Below, in pieces: positions 7,349 through 14,915 of a DNA stretch of 49,323 bases (positions are counted from its first letter, which is position 1; every line of letters begins with the position of its first letter). Made by a program: the position numbers and the translations under genes. The notes beneath the pieces are model-generated. The model was not told where the DNA came from. It was given only the letters and a program-made list of their open reading frames with translations, and did no database searches. Source of the stretch: Streptomyces triticagri (GTDB lineage: Bacteria > Actinomycetota > Actinomycetes > Streptomycetales > Streptomycetaceae); contig NZ_QUAK01000233.1 in assembly GCF_003429565.1 (NCBI RefSeq), positions 1 to 49,323 of the forward strand. Direction: 5' to 3'.

Positions 7349-9979
7349 TCAGGCCGACTCCGGTACCTTCTGCAGCGGATCCGGCGCATCCGGCGCGGTG
7401 GCGCGGCCGACGAGGAGTCCCTCGCCCGCGACGTCCACCCGGACCGTGTCGCCGTCCGTGATCTCGCCGGAGAGGATCTCGCGCGCGAGGCTGTCGCCGA
7501 TCGCCGTCTGCACCAGTCGCCGCAGCGGCCGCGCACCGTACGCCGGGTCGTTGCCCTCGTCGGCGAGCCAGGCCAGGGCGGCCGGCGAGACCTCGAGGGT
7601 GAGCTGCCGCTCGGCGAGGCGCCTGGCCAGCCGGTCGATCTGCAGGCCCGCGATCCGGCTCAGCTCGTCCTTGTCGAGGGCCGAGAAGACCACCAGGTCG
7701 TCGAGCCGGTTGAGGAACTCCGGCTTGAACGAGGCCCGTACGGTCTGCAGCACCTGCTGCTTCTTCTGCTCCGGCGAGGTGTCCTGCTCGACCAGGTACT
7801 GGCTGCCCAGGTTGGACGTCAGGATCAGGATGGTGTTGCGGAAGTCGACCGTCCGGCCCTGGCCGTCGGTGAGCCGGCCGTCGTCGAGCACCTGCAGCAG
7901 GATGTCGAAGACCTCCGGGTGCGCCTTCTCCACCTCGTCGAGCAGCACCACCGAGTACGGACGCCGGCGCACCGCCTCGGTGAGCTGGCCGCCCTCCTCG
8001 TACCCCACATATCCGGGCGGGGCTCCGACCAGGCGGGCGACGCTGTGCTTCTCGCCGTACTCCGACATGTCGATACGGACCATCGCCCGCTCGTCGTCGA
8101 AGAGGAAGTCCGCGAGCGCCTTGGCCAGTTCGGTCTTCCCGACGCCGGTCGGACCGAGGAACAGGAAGGACCCCGTCGGCCGGTCCGGGTCCGCGATGCC
8201 GGCGCGCGTGCGGCGCACCGCGTCCGAGACGGCCCGCACGGCCTCGCTCTGGCCGATCAGCCGCCGGCCGAGCTCCTCCTCCATGCGCAGCAGCTTCTGC
8301 GTCTCACCCTCCAGGAGGCGGCCGGCCGGGATGCCGGTCCAGGAACCCACGACCTCGGCGATGTCGTCGGAACCGACCTCGTCCTTGACCATGGTGTCCT
8401 TGGCGACCTCCTCCTCGGCGGCCGCCGCCTCCTCCAACTCCCGCTCCAGGCCCGGGATCTCGCCGTAGAGCAGCTTGGAGGCGGTGTCGAAGTCGCCGTC
8501 GCGCTGGGCGCGCTCGGCCTGCCCGCGCAGGCTGTCGAGCTTCTCCTTGAGCTCACCCACCCTGTTCAGGGACGTCTTCTCCTTGTCCCAGCGGGCGGTC
8601 AGGCCCCGCAGCTCCTCCTCGCGGTCCGCGAGATCGCGCCGCAGCTTCTCGAGGCGCTGCTTGCTGGCCGGATCGGTCTCCTTGCCGAGCGCCAGCTCCT
8701 CCATCCGCAACCGGTCGACGGAGCGCTGCAGTTCGTCGATCTCGACGGGCGAGGAGTCGATCTCCATGCGCAGCCGGGACGCGGCCTCGTCGACCAGGTC
8801 GATGGCCTTGTCGGGCAGGAAGCGCGAGGTGATGTACCGGTCGGAGAGGGTGGCGGCCGCGACCAGGGCGGAGTCCGCGATCTGCACCTTGTGGTGCGCC
8901 TCGTACCGCCCCTTGAGTCCGCGCAGGATCGCGATCGAGTCCTCGACGGTCGGCTCGGCGACCAGGACCTGCTGGAAGCGGCGCTCGAGGGCCGGGTCCT
9001 TCTCGATGCGCTCGCGGTACTCGTCCAGGGTCGTGGCGCCGACCATGCGCAGTTCGCCGCGGGCCAGCATGGGCTTCAGCATGTTCCCCGCGTCCATCGC
9101 GGAGTCGCCGCCGGCGCCCGCGCCGACGACCGTGTGCAGCTCGTCGATGAACGTGATGATCTGCCCGTCGCTCTCCTTGATCTCGGAGAGGACGGTCTTC
9201 AGACGCTCCTCGAACTCGCCGCGGTACTTCGCGCCCGCGACCATCGCCCCGAGGTCGAGCGACACGAGCCGCTTGTCGCGCAGCGATTCGGGCACGTCGC
9301 CCTTCACGATGCGCTGGGCGAGGCCCTCGACGACGGCGGTCTTGCCGACGCCGGGCTCGCCGATCAGCACCGGGTTGTTCTTCGTACGGCGCGACAGCAC
9401 CTGCACCACGCGGCGGATCTCCTGGTCCCGTCCGATGACCGGGTCCAGCTTCCCCTCGCGGGCGGCGGCGGTGAAGTCCGTACCGAACTTCTCGAGGGCC
9501 TTGTACTGGCCCTCCGGGTCGGGTGTGGTCACCCGTCGGCCTCCCCTTGTCGTCTCGAAGGCGTCGAGCAGCTTCGCGGCGCTCGCACCCTGCTTGGAGA
9601 GTACGTCGCCGCTCTGACCACCCTTCGCGGCGATGCCGATGAGCAGGTGCTCGGTGGACAGGTACTCGTCGCCGAGCTCCTTGGCGCGGGTGGCCGCGTC
9701 GCTGATCACGGCGAGCAGTTCGCGGTTGGGCTGCGGGGGCGCGACCGTGGAGCCGGTGACGCTGGGCAGCGCGGCGAGTACCCGCTCCGCGCCGGTGCGT
9801 ACGGCGGCCTGGTCCGCCTCGACCGCGGCGAGCAGGTCGGTGATGTTCTCGTTCTCCTCGCCCTCGAGGAGGGCGAGGAGCAGGTGCGCGGGCGTCAGGT
9901 CCGGGTGTCCGGCGGACACGGCCCGGCTGGTGGCCGCGTTGATCGCGTCGCGGCTGCGGTTGGTGAGCTCGGCGTCCAC
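7349..9979 (-). CDS. clpB: ATP-dependent disaggregase ClpB
   Basis: An 876-residue AAA+ chaperone of normal ClpB length. Residues 1-150 form the double Clp N-domain. The first nucleotide-binding domain has Walker A GEPGVGKT at 207-214 and Walker B IITFIDELHT near 275. A coiled-coil middle domain (about 405-525, with many E/R/L residues such as EKLRRDLADREEELRGL) follows. The second AAA+ domain has GPTGVGKT near 610 and VVLLDEVEKAHPEVF. With DnaK, DnaJ and GrpE it re-solubilises aggregated proteins. A HAIR-type inverted repeat about 100 bases upstream (10081-10101) indicates control by HspR, which is encoded in the dnaK operon about 11 kb away. Confidence 0.97.
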   Translation of the reverse strand: MDAELTNRSRDAINAATSRAVSAGHPDLTPAHLLLALLEGEENENITDLLAAVEADQAAVRTGAERVLAALPSVTGSTVAPPQPNRELLAVISDAATRAKELGDEYLSTEHLLIGIAAKGGQSGDVLSKQGASAAKLLDAFETTRGGRRVTTPDPEGQYKALEKFGTDFTAAAREGKLDPVIGRDQEIRRVVQVLSRRTKNNPVLIGEPGVGKTAVVEGLAQRIVKGDVPESLRDKRLVSLDLGAMVAGAKYRGEFEERLKTVLSEIKESDGQIITFIDELHTVVGAGAGGDSAMDAGNMLKPMLARGELRMVGATTLDEYRERIEKDPALERRFQQVLVAEPTVEDSIAILRGLKGRYEAHHKVQIADSALVAAATLSDRYITSRFLPDKAIDLVDEAASRLRMEIDSSPVEIDELQRSVDRLRMEELALGKETDPASKQRLEKLRRDLADREEELRGLTARWDKEKTSLNRVGELKEKLDSLRGQAERAQRDGDFDTASKLLYGEIPGLERELEEAAAAEEEVAKDTMVKDEVGSDDIAEVVGSWTGIPAGRLLEGETQKLLRMEEELGRRLIGQSEAVRAVSDAVRRTRAGIADPDRPTGSFLFLGPTGVGKTELAKALADFLFDDERAMVRIDMSEYGEKHSVARLVGAPPGYVGYEEGGQLTEAVRRRPYSVVLLDEVEKAHPEVFDILLQVLDDGRLTDGQGRTVDFRNTILILTSNLGSQYLVEQDTSPEQKKQQVLQTVRASFKPEFLNRLDDLVVFSALDKDELSRIAGLQIDRLARRLAERQLTLEVSPAALAWLADEGNDPAYGARPLRRLVQTAIGDSLAREILSGEITDGDTVRVDVAGEGLLVGRATAPDAPDPLQKVPESA

Positions 9980-10080
9980 GTGTGCGTACTCCTCCTTGCG
10001 GCCCTGGGCAGGGCGGTCGGCGTCGGTCTCGGGCGGCCCACGGATGTCCCGCGAGCCCTGACTCTGTCAACGTGTACAAA

Positions 10081-10101
10081 GTTGAGTCTACTCCACTCAA
10101 G
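10081..10101 (-). promoter_or_regulatory. HAIR operator (HspR box) upstream of clpB
   Basis: GTTGAGT-N7-ACTCAAG matches the HspR-associated inverted repeat CTTGAGT-N7-ACTCAAG at all but one position. It is centred about 110 bases upstream of the clpB start. The same motif occurs twice upstream of dnaK in this window. In Streptomyces HspR represses dnaK and clpB through such sites. Confidence 0.85.
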
Positions 10102-10239
10102 TGTGCGGGTCGAGCCTTGCGGGGCCCGGCCTGCGCACCGTGCGGGGCCCGTGCGGGGACGGGCGTCCGACAAGGGATACGGGAGCGGAGTGGTGGGTGC
10201 CCCGAGGCGGACGGGTACCCGGGCGATAGGTTCCGGGAC

Positions 10240-10668
10240 ATGGCCACAGACCCGCGGAACTCGTCCGCCGAAGACCCGCGGAATCCGTCCGCGCCCTACC
10301 TCAGCTTCTGGCGCGAGAAGCACGTCTGCACCCTGACCACACTCCGCCCGGACGGCACTCCGCACGTGGCCCCCGTGGGCGTCACCTACGACCCCGAGGC
10401 GGGCCTGGCCCGCGTCATCACCAGCGGATCGAGCCGCAAGGCGAGGAACGTGCTCGCCGCGGGAGAGGCCGGCGCCCCCGTCGCGGTCTGCCAGGTCGCG
10501 GGCCGGCACTGGGCGACCCTCGAGGGCCGCGCCACGGTCCGCACCGAACCGGACCGCATCGCGGACGCGGAGGCCCGCTACGCCGAGCGCTACGGACGCG
10601 GGCCGCGGGTGAACCCGGAACGGGTGGTCCTGGAGATAGCCCTCACCCGGGCCCTGGGGCGGGTCTGA
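10240..10668 (+). CDS. pyridoxamine 5'-phosphate oxidase-fold (PPOX) protein, F420/FMN type
   Basis: A 142-residue split-barrel protein starting MATDPRNSSAEDPRNPSAPY. The core shows HVCTLTTLRPDGTPHVAPVG, the first strands and cofactor loop of the family, then ITSGSSRKARNVLA, a basic loop that in relatives binds the cofactor phosphate, and QVAGRHWATLEGRATV. Small members of this group use F420 or FMN, or bind biliverdin or heme; the exact cofactor cannot be settled here. The N-terminus contains a near duplication (DPRNSS / DPRNPS). The gene is monocistronic: a strong hairpin follows, and the clpB promoter region lies upstream on the opposite strand. Confidence 0.82.
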   Translation: MATDPRNSSAEDPRNPSAPYLSFWREKHVCTLTTLRPDGTPHVAPVGVTYDPEAGLARVITSGSSRKARNVLAAGEAGAPVAVCQVAGRHWATLEGRATVRTEPDRIADAEARYAERYGRGPRVNPERVVLEIALTRALGRV

Positions 10669-10701
10669 TCGCTAGACGGCGTCTGCCCGGCGTACGACGC
10701 A

Positions 10702-10741
10702 CAGCGGCGCCATCGTGTTCAGGTCCACGATGGCGCCGCTG
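10702..10741. terminator. bidirectional hairpin terminator
   Basis: A perfect 16-base inverted repeat, CAGCGGCGCCATCGTG (10702-10717) and CACGATGGCGCCGCTG (10726-10741), with an eight-base loop. It sits between the ends of two convergent genes, 33 bases after the PPOX stop and 43 bases after the Rieske-like stop, so it can serve both. Confidence 0.8.
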
Positions 10742-10784
10742 TCGGGGGAAGTGCCTGGGCGACTGATACGACGGGGGAATCGCC

Positions 10785-11105
10785 TCAAGCACTGCGGGGG
10801 GTGGCGGGAATCGGTTCAGACTCGACCAGGTGATGGTCGCGCTGATCAAGGTTCACAAAGATCATTCCGTACCGCACGGCGCACCGTACGGGCTGCGGTG
10901 CGCCCCGGGGGCGGCGCAGGCAGCGAAAGGCCCGGACATCGTCACCGTCCTCGTCGCGCGCGACGACCACGGGCTCACCGAACAGGGTGACCATCAACGA
11001 ATCGCCACGGTGGGGGATTGCCGTCACGAGATCGATGAAGTGCCACCCGGACCGATAGGCGGAGGCCATCTCCCGCCGAAAGCTGGGGTCTTCGGGGATA
11101 CTCAT
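10785..11105 (-). CDS. miniature Rieske-oxygenase-like protein lacking the [2Fe-2S] ligands
   Basis: A 106-residue protein starting MSIPEDPSFRREMASAYRSG at 11105. Residues about 18-60 (SGWHFIDLVTAIP, GDSLMVTLFGEPVVVARDED, then VRAFRCLRRPRGAP) follow the start of a Rieske domain of ring-hydroxylating oxygenase alpha subunits almost strand for strand. Where that family has C-x-H-R-G the sequence reads C-L-R-R-P-R-G, so the histidine is gone. The second C-x-x-H loop is missing altogether: only about eight residues separate PRGAP from YGMIFVNLDQRD, which again matches the family downstream of the cluster. It therefore looks like an internally shortened Rieske fold without a normal cluster. It begins eight bases after the DPGW-repeat peptide gene and is surely cotranscribed. 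A partner, modifying or immunity role for the peptide is inference. Confidence 0.7.
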   Translation of the reverse strand: MSIPEDPSFRREMASAYRSGWHFIDLVTAIPHRGDSLMVTLFGEPVVVARDEDGDDVRAFRCLRRPRGAPQPVRCAVRYGMIFVNLDQRDHHLVESEPIPATPRSA

Positions 11106-11113
11106 GCGCTCAC

Positions 11114-11299
11114 CTACGACCAACCGGGATCGGGTGCGGCGATCGTCGCCTGCGGTGCGACGTGCCAGCCCGGGTCCGCCTCGGCAGCCGCCGTGTTGGG
11201 CGGCGCGTGCCAGCCAGGATCGGTAGCTGACCCGAGGAATCCCGCTGCCGCGACAGCGAGAGCCCCGGCAACCACTGTGCGTATGAGCTTCTTGGTCAT
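11114..11299 (-). CDS. small secreted peptide with three DPGW repeats
   Basis: A 61-residue peptide from the ATG at 11299 (MTKKLIRTVVAGALAVAAAG); a GTG directly before it (11302) is also possible, with GAGG upstream fitting either. The first 25 residues are a typical Sec signal peptide (KK, hydrophobic core, then GFLGSA). The remaining 36 contain DPGWH, DPGWH and DPGWS whose aspartates are exactly 15 residues apart, separated by Ala/Pro/Asn/Gln-rich linkers, and the protein ends right after the third motif. Such a repeat is typical of a multi-copy precursor or a cell-surface binding peptide. I do not recognise a named family. The Rieske-like gene follows after eight bases, and the divergent regulator starts 128 bases away. 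Confidence 0.72.
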   Translation of the reverse strand: MTKKLIRTVVAGALAVAAAGFLGSATDPGWHAPPNTAAAEADPGWHVAPQATIAAPDPGWS

Positions 11300-11427
11300 C
11301 ACCGAGCAACCTCACTTGAAGGCGGATCGTCTTTCCCCCGCATCAAAAACGATGGCCGACTCTGCGCCCTTCCACCACCAAACCGATGCATCATGTTCCT
11401 GAAATGCAGGAGCCTGGGGGTGTTCAA

Positions 11428-12408
11428 ATGAGAGTAAATCGGGACAAGCCTTCTCATCCTCATGCTGCCACCGAACTCTGCCCAGCAGGCTCCGAGTTGT
11501 ACGCATCAGCCCTGCGCGCGGGACGAATAGCCCGGTCAGAGGCGGACAGCGCCCCTTGCCTGCTCGACTTGGAGCTGCTGCATCCCGATCCGGACGACGC
11601 CCACTGGCTGAGACCGGTTCCGCCATCCACGGCGCTGGCGCAGATGTTGCACCCGATCGAGCGTGAGATTCAGGACCGTAGACGGCTCACCGTCGAACTC
11701 GCGGATGCCTTCGAGCCATTCTTGGCGATCGACGCCCAGGATCCGGCGACCACCCATGCGATCACTGTGCTTGAGGGCCTGGGCAGGATCAACGCCACTC
11801 TGGACCGCGTCATAGCTGAATGCTCCGAAGAACTCCTGACCGTCCAACCGGGTAGCGGTCGGCCGGCTTACGTGTTCGGCGAGGCCATGAGACGCGTGGA
11901 CCCCCTGCTGAACCGCAACGTCCGGATGCGCACCCTCTATCAGCACACCGCCCGCCACCAGCCGGCGATCCTTGCGTATCTGGACCACGTCGGCGTCGAC
12001 CGTGTCCAAGTCCGCACCCTGGAAGAGATCATCGACCGTCTCATCATCGTGGATCGCAAGGTCGCGTTCGTCCCCGCACGCCGAGATCGTCAAGTCGCCC
12101 TGGAGCTGCGCCACCCCGGCCTGGTCACCTATCTGGTCGGCGTGTTCGAGCAGTTCTGGCTGCACGGTGTGCGGCTGGACGAGGAGATTCCTTACACGGT
12201 CAAGCCGGACGGCATCTCCGGCGTACAGATCTCGATCGCCCGACTCCTCATCGAGGGGCACGTCGACGAGGCCATCGCCCGCCGACTCGGCATGAACGTC
12301 CGTACCTGCCGCGCGCACATAGCGAAGCTGGCGGCAGCCCTCGGGAGCGGCAGCCGAGCCCAACTCGGCTACCTCATCGCCCAGTCGGGGATTCTGGAGC
12401 AGAAATAG
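11428..12408 (+). CDS. LuxR/TrmB-like HTH transcriptional regulator (first copy)
   Basis: A 326-residue regulator from the ATG at 11428 (MRVNRDKPSHPHAATELCPA), with a GGGGG-containing stretch upstream; ATGs at 11386 and 11404 are alternatives. An N-terminal helical part (SELYASALRAGRIARSEADS, LLDLELLHPDP) is followed by a PLD-like sensory part (VRMRTLYQHTARH, VRTLEEIIDRLIIVDRKVAF) and a C-terminal LuxR-type HTH (LLIEGHVDEAIARRLGMNVR, then TCRAHIAKLAAALGSGSRAQ). It is paralogous to the convergent gene 12374-13366 and overlaps it by 35 bases at the 3' end. Divergent to the DPGW peptide gene, it is the obvious candidate to control it. The family is large in Streptomyces; ligands are unknown. Confidence 0.85.
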   Translation: MRVNRDKPSHPHAATELCPAGSELYASALRAGRIARSEADSAPCLLDLELLHPDPDDAHWLRPVPPSTALAQMLHPIEREIQDRRRLTVELADAFEPFLAIDAQDPATTHAITVLEGLGRINATLDRVIAECSEELLTVQPGSGRPAYVFGEAMRRVDPLLNRNVRMRTLYQHTARHQPAILAYLDHVGVDRVQVRTLEEIIDRLIIVDRKVAFVPARRDRQVALELRHPGLVTYLVGVFEQFWLHGVRLDEEIPYTVKPDGISGVQISIARLLIEGHVDEAIARRLGMNVRTCRAHIAKLAAALGSGSRAQLGYLIAQSGILEQK

Positions 12409-13366
12409 CCCTTCGTGCCGGTACGTCAAGGCCTGTCTGTGCGATACGCACACCGAGCTGCGCACGACTGGAACTCCCCAGCACATCAGCCAGCTTGGCG
12501 ATGTGGCCCCGGCACGTCCTCACGTTGATGCCCAGGCGCTCCGCCACATCCGAGTCGGTCAGACCTTCCGCCAAGAGGGCAGCGATCACGCGCTCCCGAT
12601 GCGTGATTCCGTCGATCTCACTCCGGCTCGGCACCGGCTTCCCATAGGGAACCGCCATGCGCCACAGGCATTCGAACGTGTCGTGCAGGTACTCCACGAC
12701 GGCGGGGATCCGCACCTCCAAGGCCAGCGAACGATCAGGGACGACGGGGATGTACGCCACGGTGCGGTCGAACATCACCAGTCGCTCGGGAATCTCATCG
12801 AGCGTACGAACCTCCGGAATACCGCCCGCCTGCTCGATGTAGGCATGCAGCCCCATGCCGTGACGAGCGACATGGTTGTACAGGCTTCGCACCCGCACAC
12901 CACGCTGCCCCAGCTCCGTCACCAGACGCAGAGCCTGAACGAGGCTCGACTCAGGACGAATCCCACCCGGCTGGATTCCCACGTGTTCCACGGTGCAGCG
13001 TGAGCACTCCTCGTTGATTGCCTCTTGGATTCGCTCCTTGCCCTCGATGATGCGGATCCCACCGGCAGCGGGCGCTTCCCCGATCTCCAGTCCCGCGAAC
13101 CGCTCAGCCGCCGCAGCAGCAACCGCCATCCGCTTCTCCGTCGCGCCGACCTGTGCACGGATGTCACCCAACAGGCCGGCGAGCACCTCGCCCGGCCTGG
13201 ACGGCAAGAGCCGTTCCAGGTTCGCGGGGTCCAACCGGAGCAGCTCCAGCTCGATCAGGCACCCCGCCTCCTCCGCCTCGGCCCTGCCGATCCCACCCTG
13301 CCGCAGCGCCCGCGCATAAACCCGCTCCCCCGCCTCACACAGATCCTCCACCCCATGCGGATGCAT
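12374..13366 (-). CDS. LuxR/TrmB-like HTH transcriptional regulator (second copy)
   Basis: A 330-residue paralogue of the gene at 11428, starting MHPHGVEDLCEAGERVYARA at 13366 after GAGGGGTGGGGA. It has the same order of parts: an N-terminal helical domain (ALRQGGIGRAEAEEAGCLIE), a central PLD-like part (VRVRSLYNHVARHG, VRTLDEIPERLVMFDRTVAY) and a C-terminal HTH (LLAEGLTDSDVAERLGINVR, then TCRGHIAKLADVLGSSSRAQ). The two genes are read toward each other and share 35 bases (12374-12408), so the coding ends overlap tail to tail. After the HTH this copy carries a longer basic tail. It could act with its paralogue or antagonise it. Confidence 0.85.
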   Translation of the reverse strand: MHPHGVEDLCEAGERVYARALRQGGIGRAEAEEAGCLIELELLRLDPANLERLLPSRPGEVLAGLLGDIRAQVGATEKRMAVAAAAAERFAGLEIGEAPAAGGIRIIEGKERIQEAINEECSRCTVEHVGIQPGGIRPESSLVQALRLVTELGQRGVRVRSLYNHVARHGMGLHAYIEQAGGIPEVRTLDEIPERLVMFDRTVAYIPVVPDRSLALEVRIPAVVEYLHDTFECLWRMAVPYGKPVPSRSEIDGITHRERVIAALLAEGLTDSDVAERLGINVRTCRGHIAKLADVLGSSSRAQLGVRIAQTGLDVPARRAISAPESPTGR

Positions 13367-13643
13367 TCCCCACCCCTCTCGGCCGTCCCCACGATGACTC
13401 GGCGGAGTGCACGCGAGGCCATCCCCCGAAGCCACGACAGATCGCATTATTCACAACGCGTACCGACCGGGCACTAGGACGCCAGGATGGCGGCAAGTCG
13501 CCAACGAGGCCATGGACGCTGCGGAGTCACCGGCTCATCTGCTTTCGTGGAACTACGGGCTGCTTCGGCACGACCTGCGGACTTTCCCCCGGGTCCGCCC
13601 GCGCTCGGCGCCGCGCCGAAGCAGCCCGGCCGTACGGCTCGAC
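13367..13643. other. 277-base stretch without a convincing gene
   Basis: Upstream of the second regulator. A plus-strand frame through 13479-13590 reads like a fragment (GWRQVANEAMDAAESPAHLL, SWNYGLLRHDLRTF) and has protein-like composition, but it has no clear ribosome site, and past about 13600 it runs antisense to the HTH remnant into proline/arginine-rich noise. It may be a decayed gene; I assign nothing. Confidence 0.3.
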
Positions 13644-14003
13644 TCAGTCGCCGCCGCCCGCGCCCCGCCGCGCGGACGCGACCTCCGCCCCGAGCACGTA
13701 CCCCAGCGCGAAGCGGCTGCAGCAGCCACGGTCCTCCATCAGAAACTGCACCCGCCGCTGCACCGTCCGCTTGCTCAACGCAAGCTCCCTGGCGATCCGT
13801 TCATCACCCCAGCCGCGGGCCAGCAGGTCCACCAGCAGCCCGCCCTCGTCCCGCCGCGCCCGAACCCGCGCCGTCGCCCGTCCGTCACCCACGCCCGAGC
13901 CCCCCTCGGTCCCCCGCCGGCATCCGCACCTCCACGATGCCCCCGCCGGCGACACCCCACCAGCGTCATGTTCTGCCACACCAGGAAGGTGACGCCACGG
14001 CAT
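13644..14003 (-). CDS. HTH-only regulator fragment, possibly a remnant
   Basis: The reading frame gives up to 119 residues, but only the last 70 look like protein. DEGGLLVDLLARGWGDERIA then RELALSKRTVQRRVQFLMED and RGCCSRFALGYVLG match the LuxR-type C-terminal HTH of the two neighbouring regulators, position for position. The N-terminal sensor part of those regulators is missing and the first 45 residues are low-complexity. No good ribosome site precedes the ATG at 14003; an internal GTG may be the true start. It is either a decayed third paralogue or a small DNA-binding protein competing for the same sites. Confidence 0.45.
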   Translation of the reverse strand: MPWRHLPGVAEHDAGGVSPAGASWRCGCRRGTEGGSGVGDGRATARVRARRDEGGLLVDLLARGWGDERIARELALSKRTVQRRVQFLMEDRGCCSRFALGYVLGAEVASARRGAGGGD

Positions 14004-14151
14004 ATCGCCCTATAGCAGAACACATCACGATCAACACGACTTGGCCCACCATCCACAACGCCGTCACCAGCAACATGAGGATGGTTTCACCCCTAACTCC
14101 GTGCACATACTTGGTGACTGTCAGGCCTCCGTGCTCTCTGACCTCGAGCAT
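13966..14151 (-). CDS. possible small membrane protein
   Basis: A 61-residue frame starting MLEVREHGGLTVTKYVHGVR, whose middle is one strongly hydrophobic helix (ETILMLLVTALWMVGQVVLI). The start is unclear: no good ribosome site precedes the ATG at 14151, while an AGGGGTG lies before the inner methionine of ILMLLV. It overlaps the HTH fragment by 38 bases and is divergent from the LuxR gene at 14202. Reported because the hydrophobic stretch is unusual for a chance frame in DNA this GC-rich; it could still be spurious. Confidence 0.28.
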   Translation of the reverse strand: MLEVREHGGLTVTKYVHGVRGETILMLLVTALWMVGQVVLIVMCSAIGRYAVASPSWCGRT

Positions 14152-14201
14152 CGGGCCGAGCCGGAATGCGCCGAAAGCGCAGGACCGCAGGGGGAACACC
14201 G

Positions 14202-14873
14202 ATGTCAATGATCGTTGGCGTCCTGGGCGAGGACGGCGACACCCGCGAGCGCATACAGCGGACCGCCGAGTCGGCCGCAGGCGTACGCGTGGCCTTCACG
14301 GCCCCGCTGTCGCACCGCCGAAGCCTGCCCAGGACGGGCTCACCGCACCTCCTGGTCACTCTGCACCGCGACGCCCACCTCGCCCTGCGCGAACTCCGTG
14401 CCGCCGCCCAGGCCACCCCGGTCCCGACACTCCTCGTTCTCAACGAGCCCTGCACCGAGGACGACGTGTCCCGGCTCCTGCTGCACGGCGCACGCGGAAT
14501 CGTCGGCACCGCCTCCGTGGAGTCCCATCTGCCGTGGGCCGTACACGCCGCCGCCGCGGGCGGACTCGCGCTCGCGCCTACGGCCACCGAAACCTTGCTC
14601 CGCTGGTGCAGCCTCTCGTCCTCGTACCACGAGGAGTCCGCCCGCGCCCACCACCGCCTGCAGCAACTGACCTCGCGGGAACGGGACGTACTCGCCATGC
14701 TGAGCACTGGCGCGTCCACACCGGAGATAGGCACAGCACTCCGGCTCAGCCCGCACACCGTGAAGGACCACGTCCAGGCCATCTACGCAAAGCTGGACGT
14801 CACCAACCGCATCCAGGCCGCCCGCGTCGAATGGCAGCAGCACCTACCGGCAGCTGAGGCTCCGGGCAAGTGA
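14202..14873 (+). CDS. LuxR/NarL-type response-regulator-like transcription factor
   Basis: A 223-residue protein from the ATG at 14202 (MSMIVGVLGEDGDTRERIQR), with GGGGGAAC nine bases upstream. Residues 1-125 look like a receiver-type domain but lack a clear phospho-acceptor aspartate and the usual acidic pair, so it is probably atypical. Residues about 150-215 form a GerE/LuxR HTH: LTSRERDVLAMLSTGASTPE, then IGTALRLSPHTVKDHVQAIY and AKLDVTNRIQAA. No histidine kinase gene is adjacent. It is followed, in the opposite orientation, by the FtsX-type ABC transporter genes and may control them. Confidence 0.85.
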   Translation: MSMIVGVLGEDGDTRERIQRTAESAAGVRVAFTAPLSHRRSLPRTGSPHLLVTLHRDAHLALRELRAAAQATPVPTLLVLNEPCTEDDVSRLLLHGARGIVGTASVESHLPWAVHAAAAGGLALAPTATETLLRWCSLSSSYHEESARAHHRLQQLTSRERDVLAMLSTGASTPEIGTALRLSPHTVKDHVQAIYAKLDVTNRIQAARVEWQQHLPAAEAPGK

Positions 14874-14915
14874 AGTACCGGGAGACGGAGGGGCGTTGAC
14901 GGCCGGGGACAACTC

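Noticed and set aside
10785..11105. Full Rieske ferredoxin
   Set aside because: Neither C-x-H nor C-x-x-H is present, so a normal [2Fe-2S] Rieske cluster cannot form.
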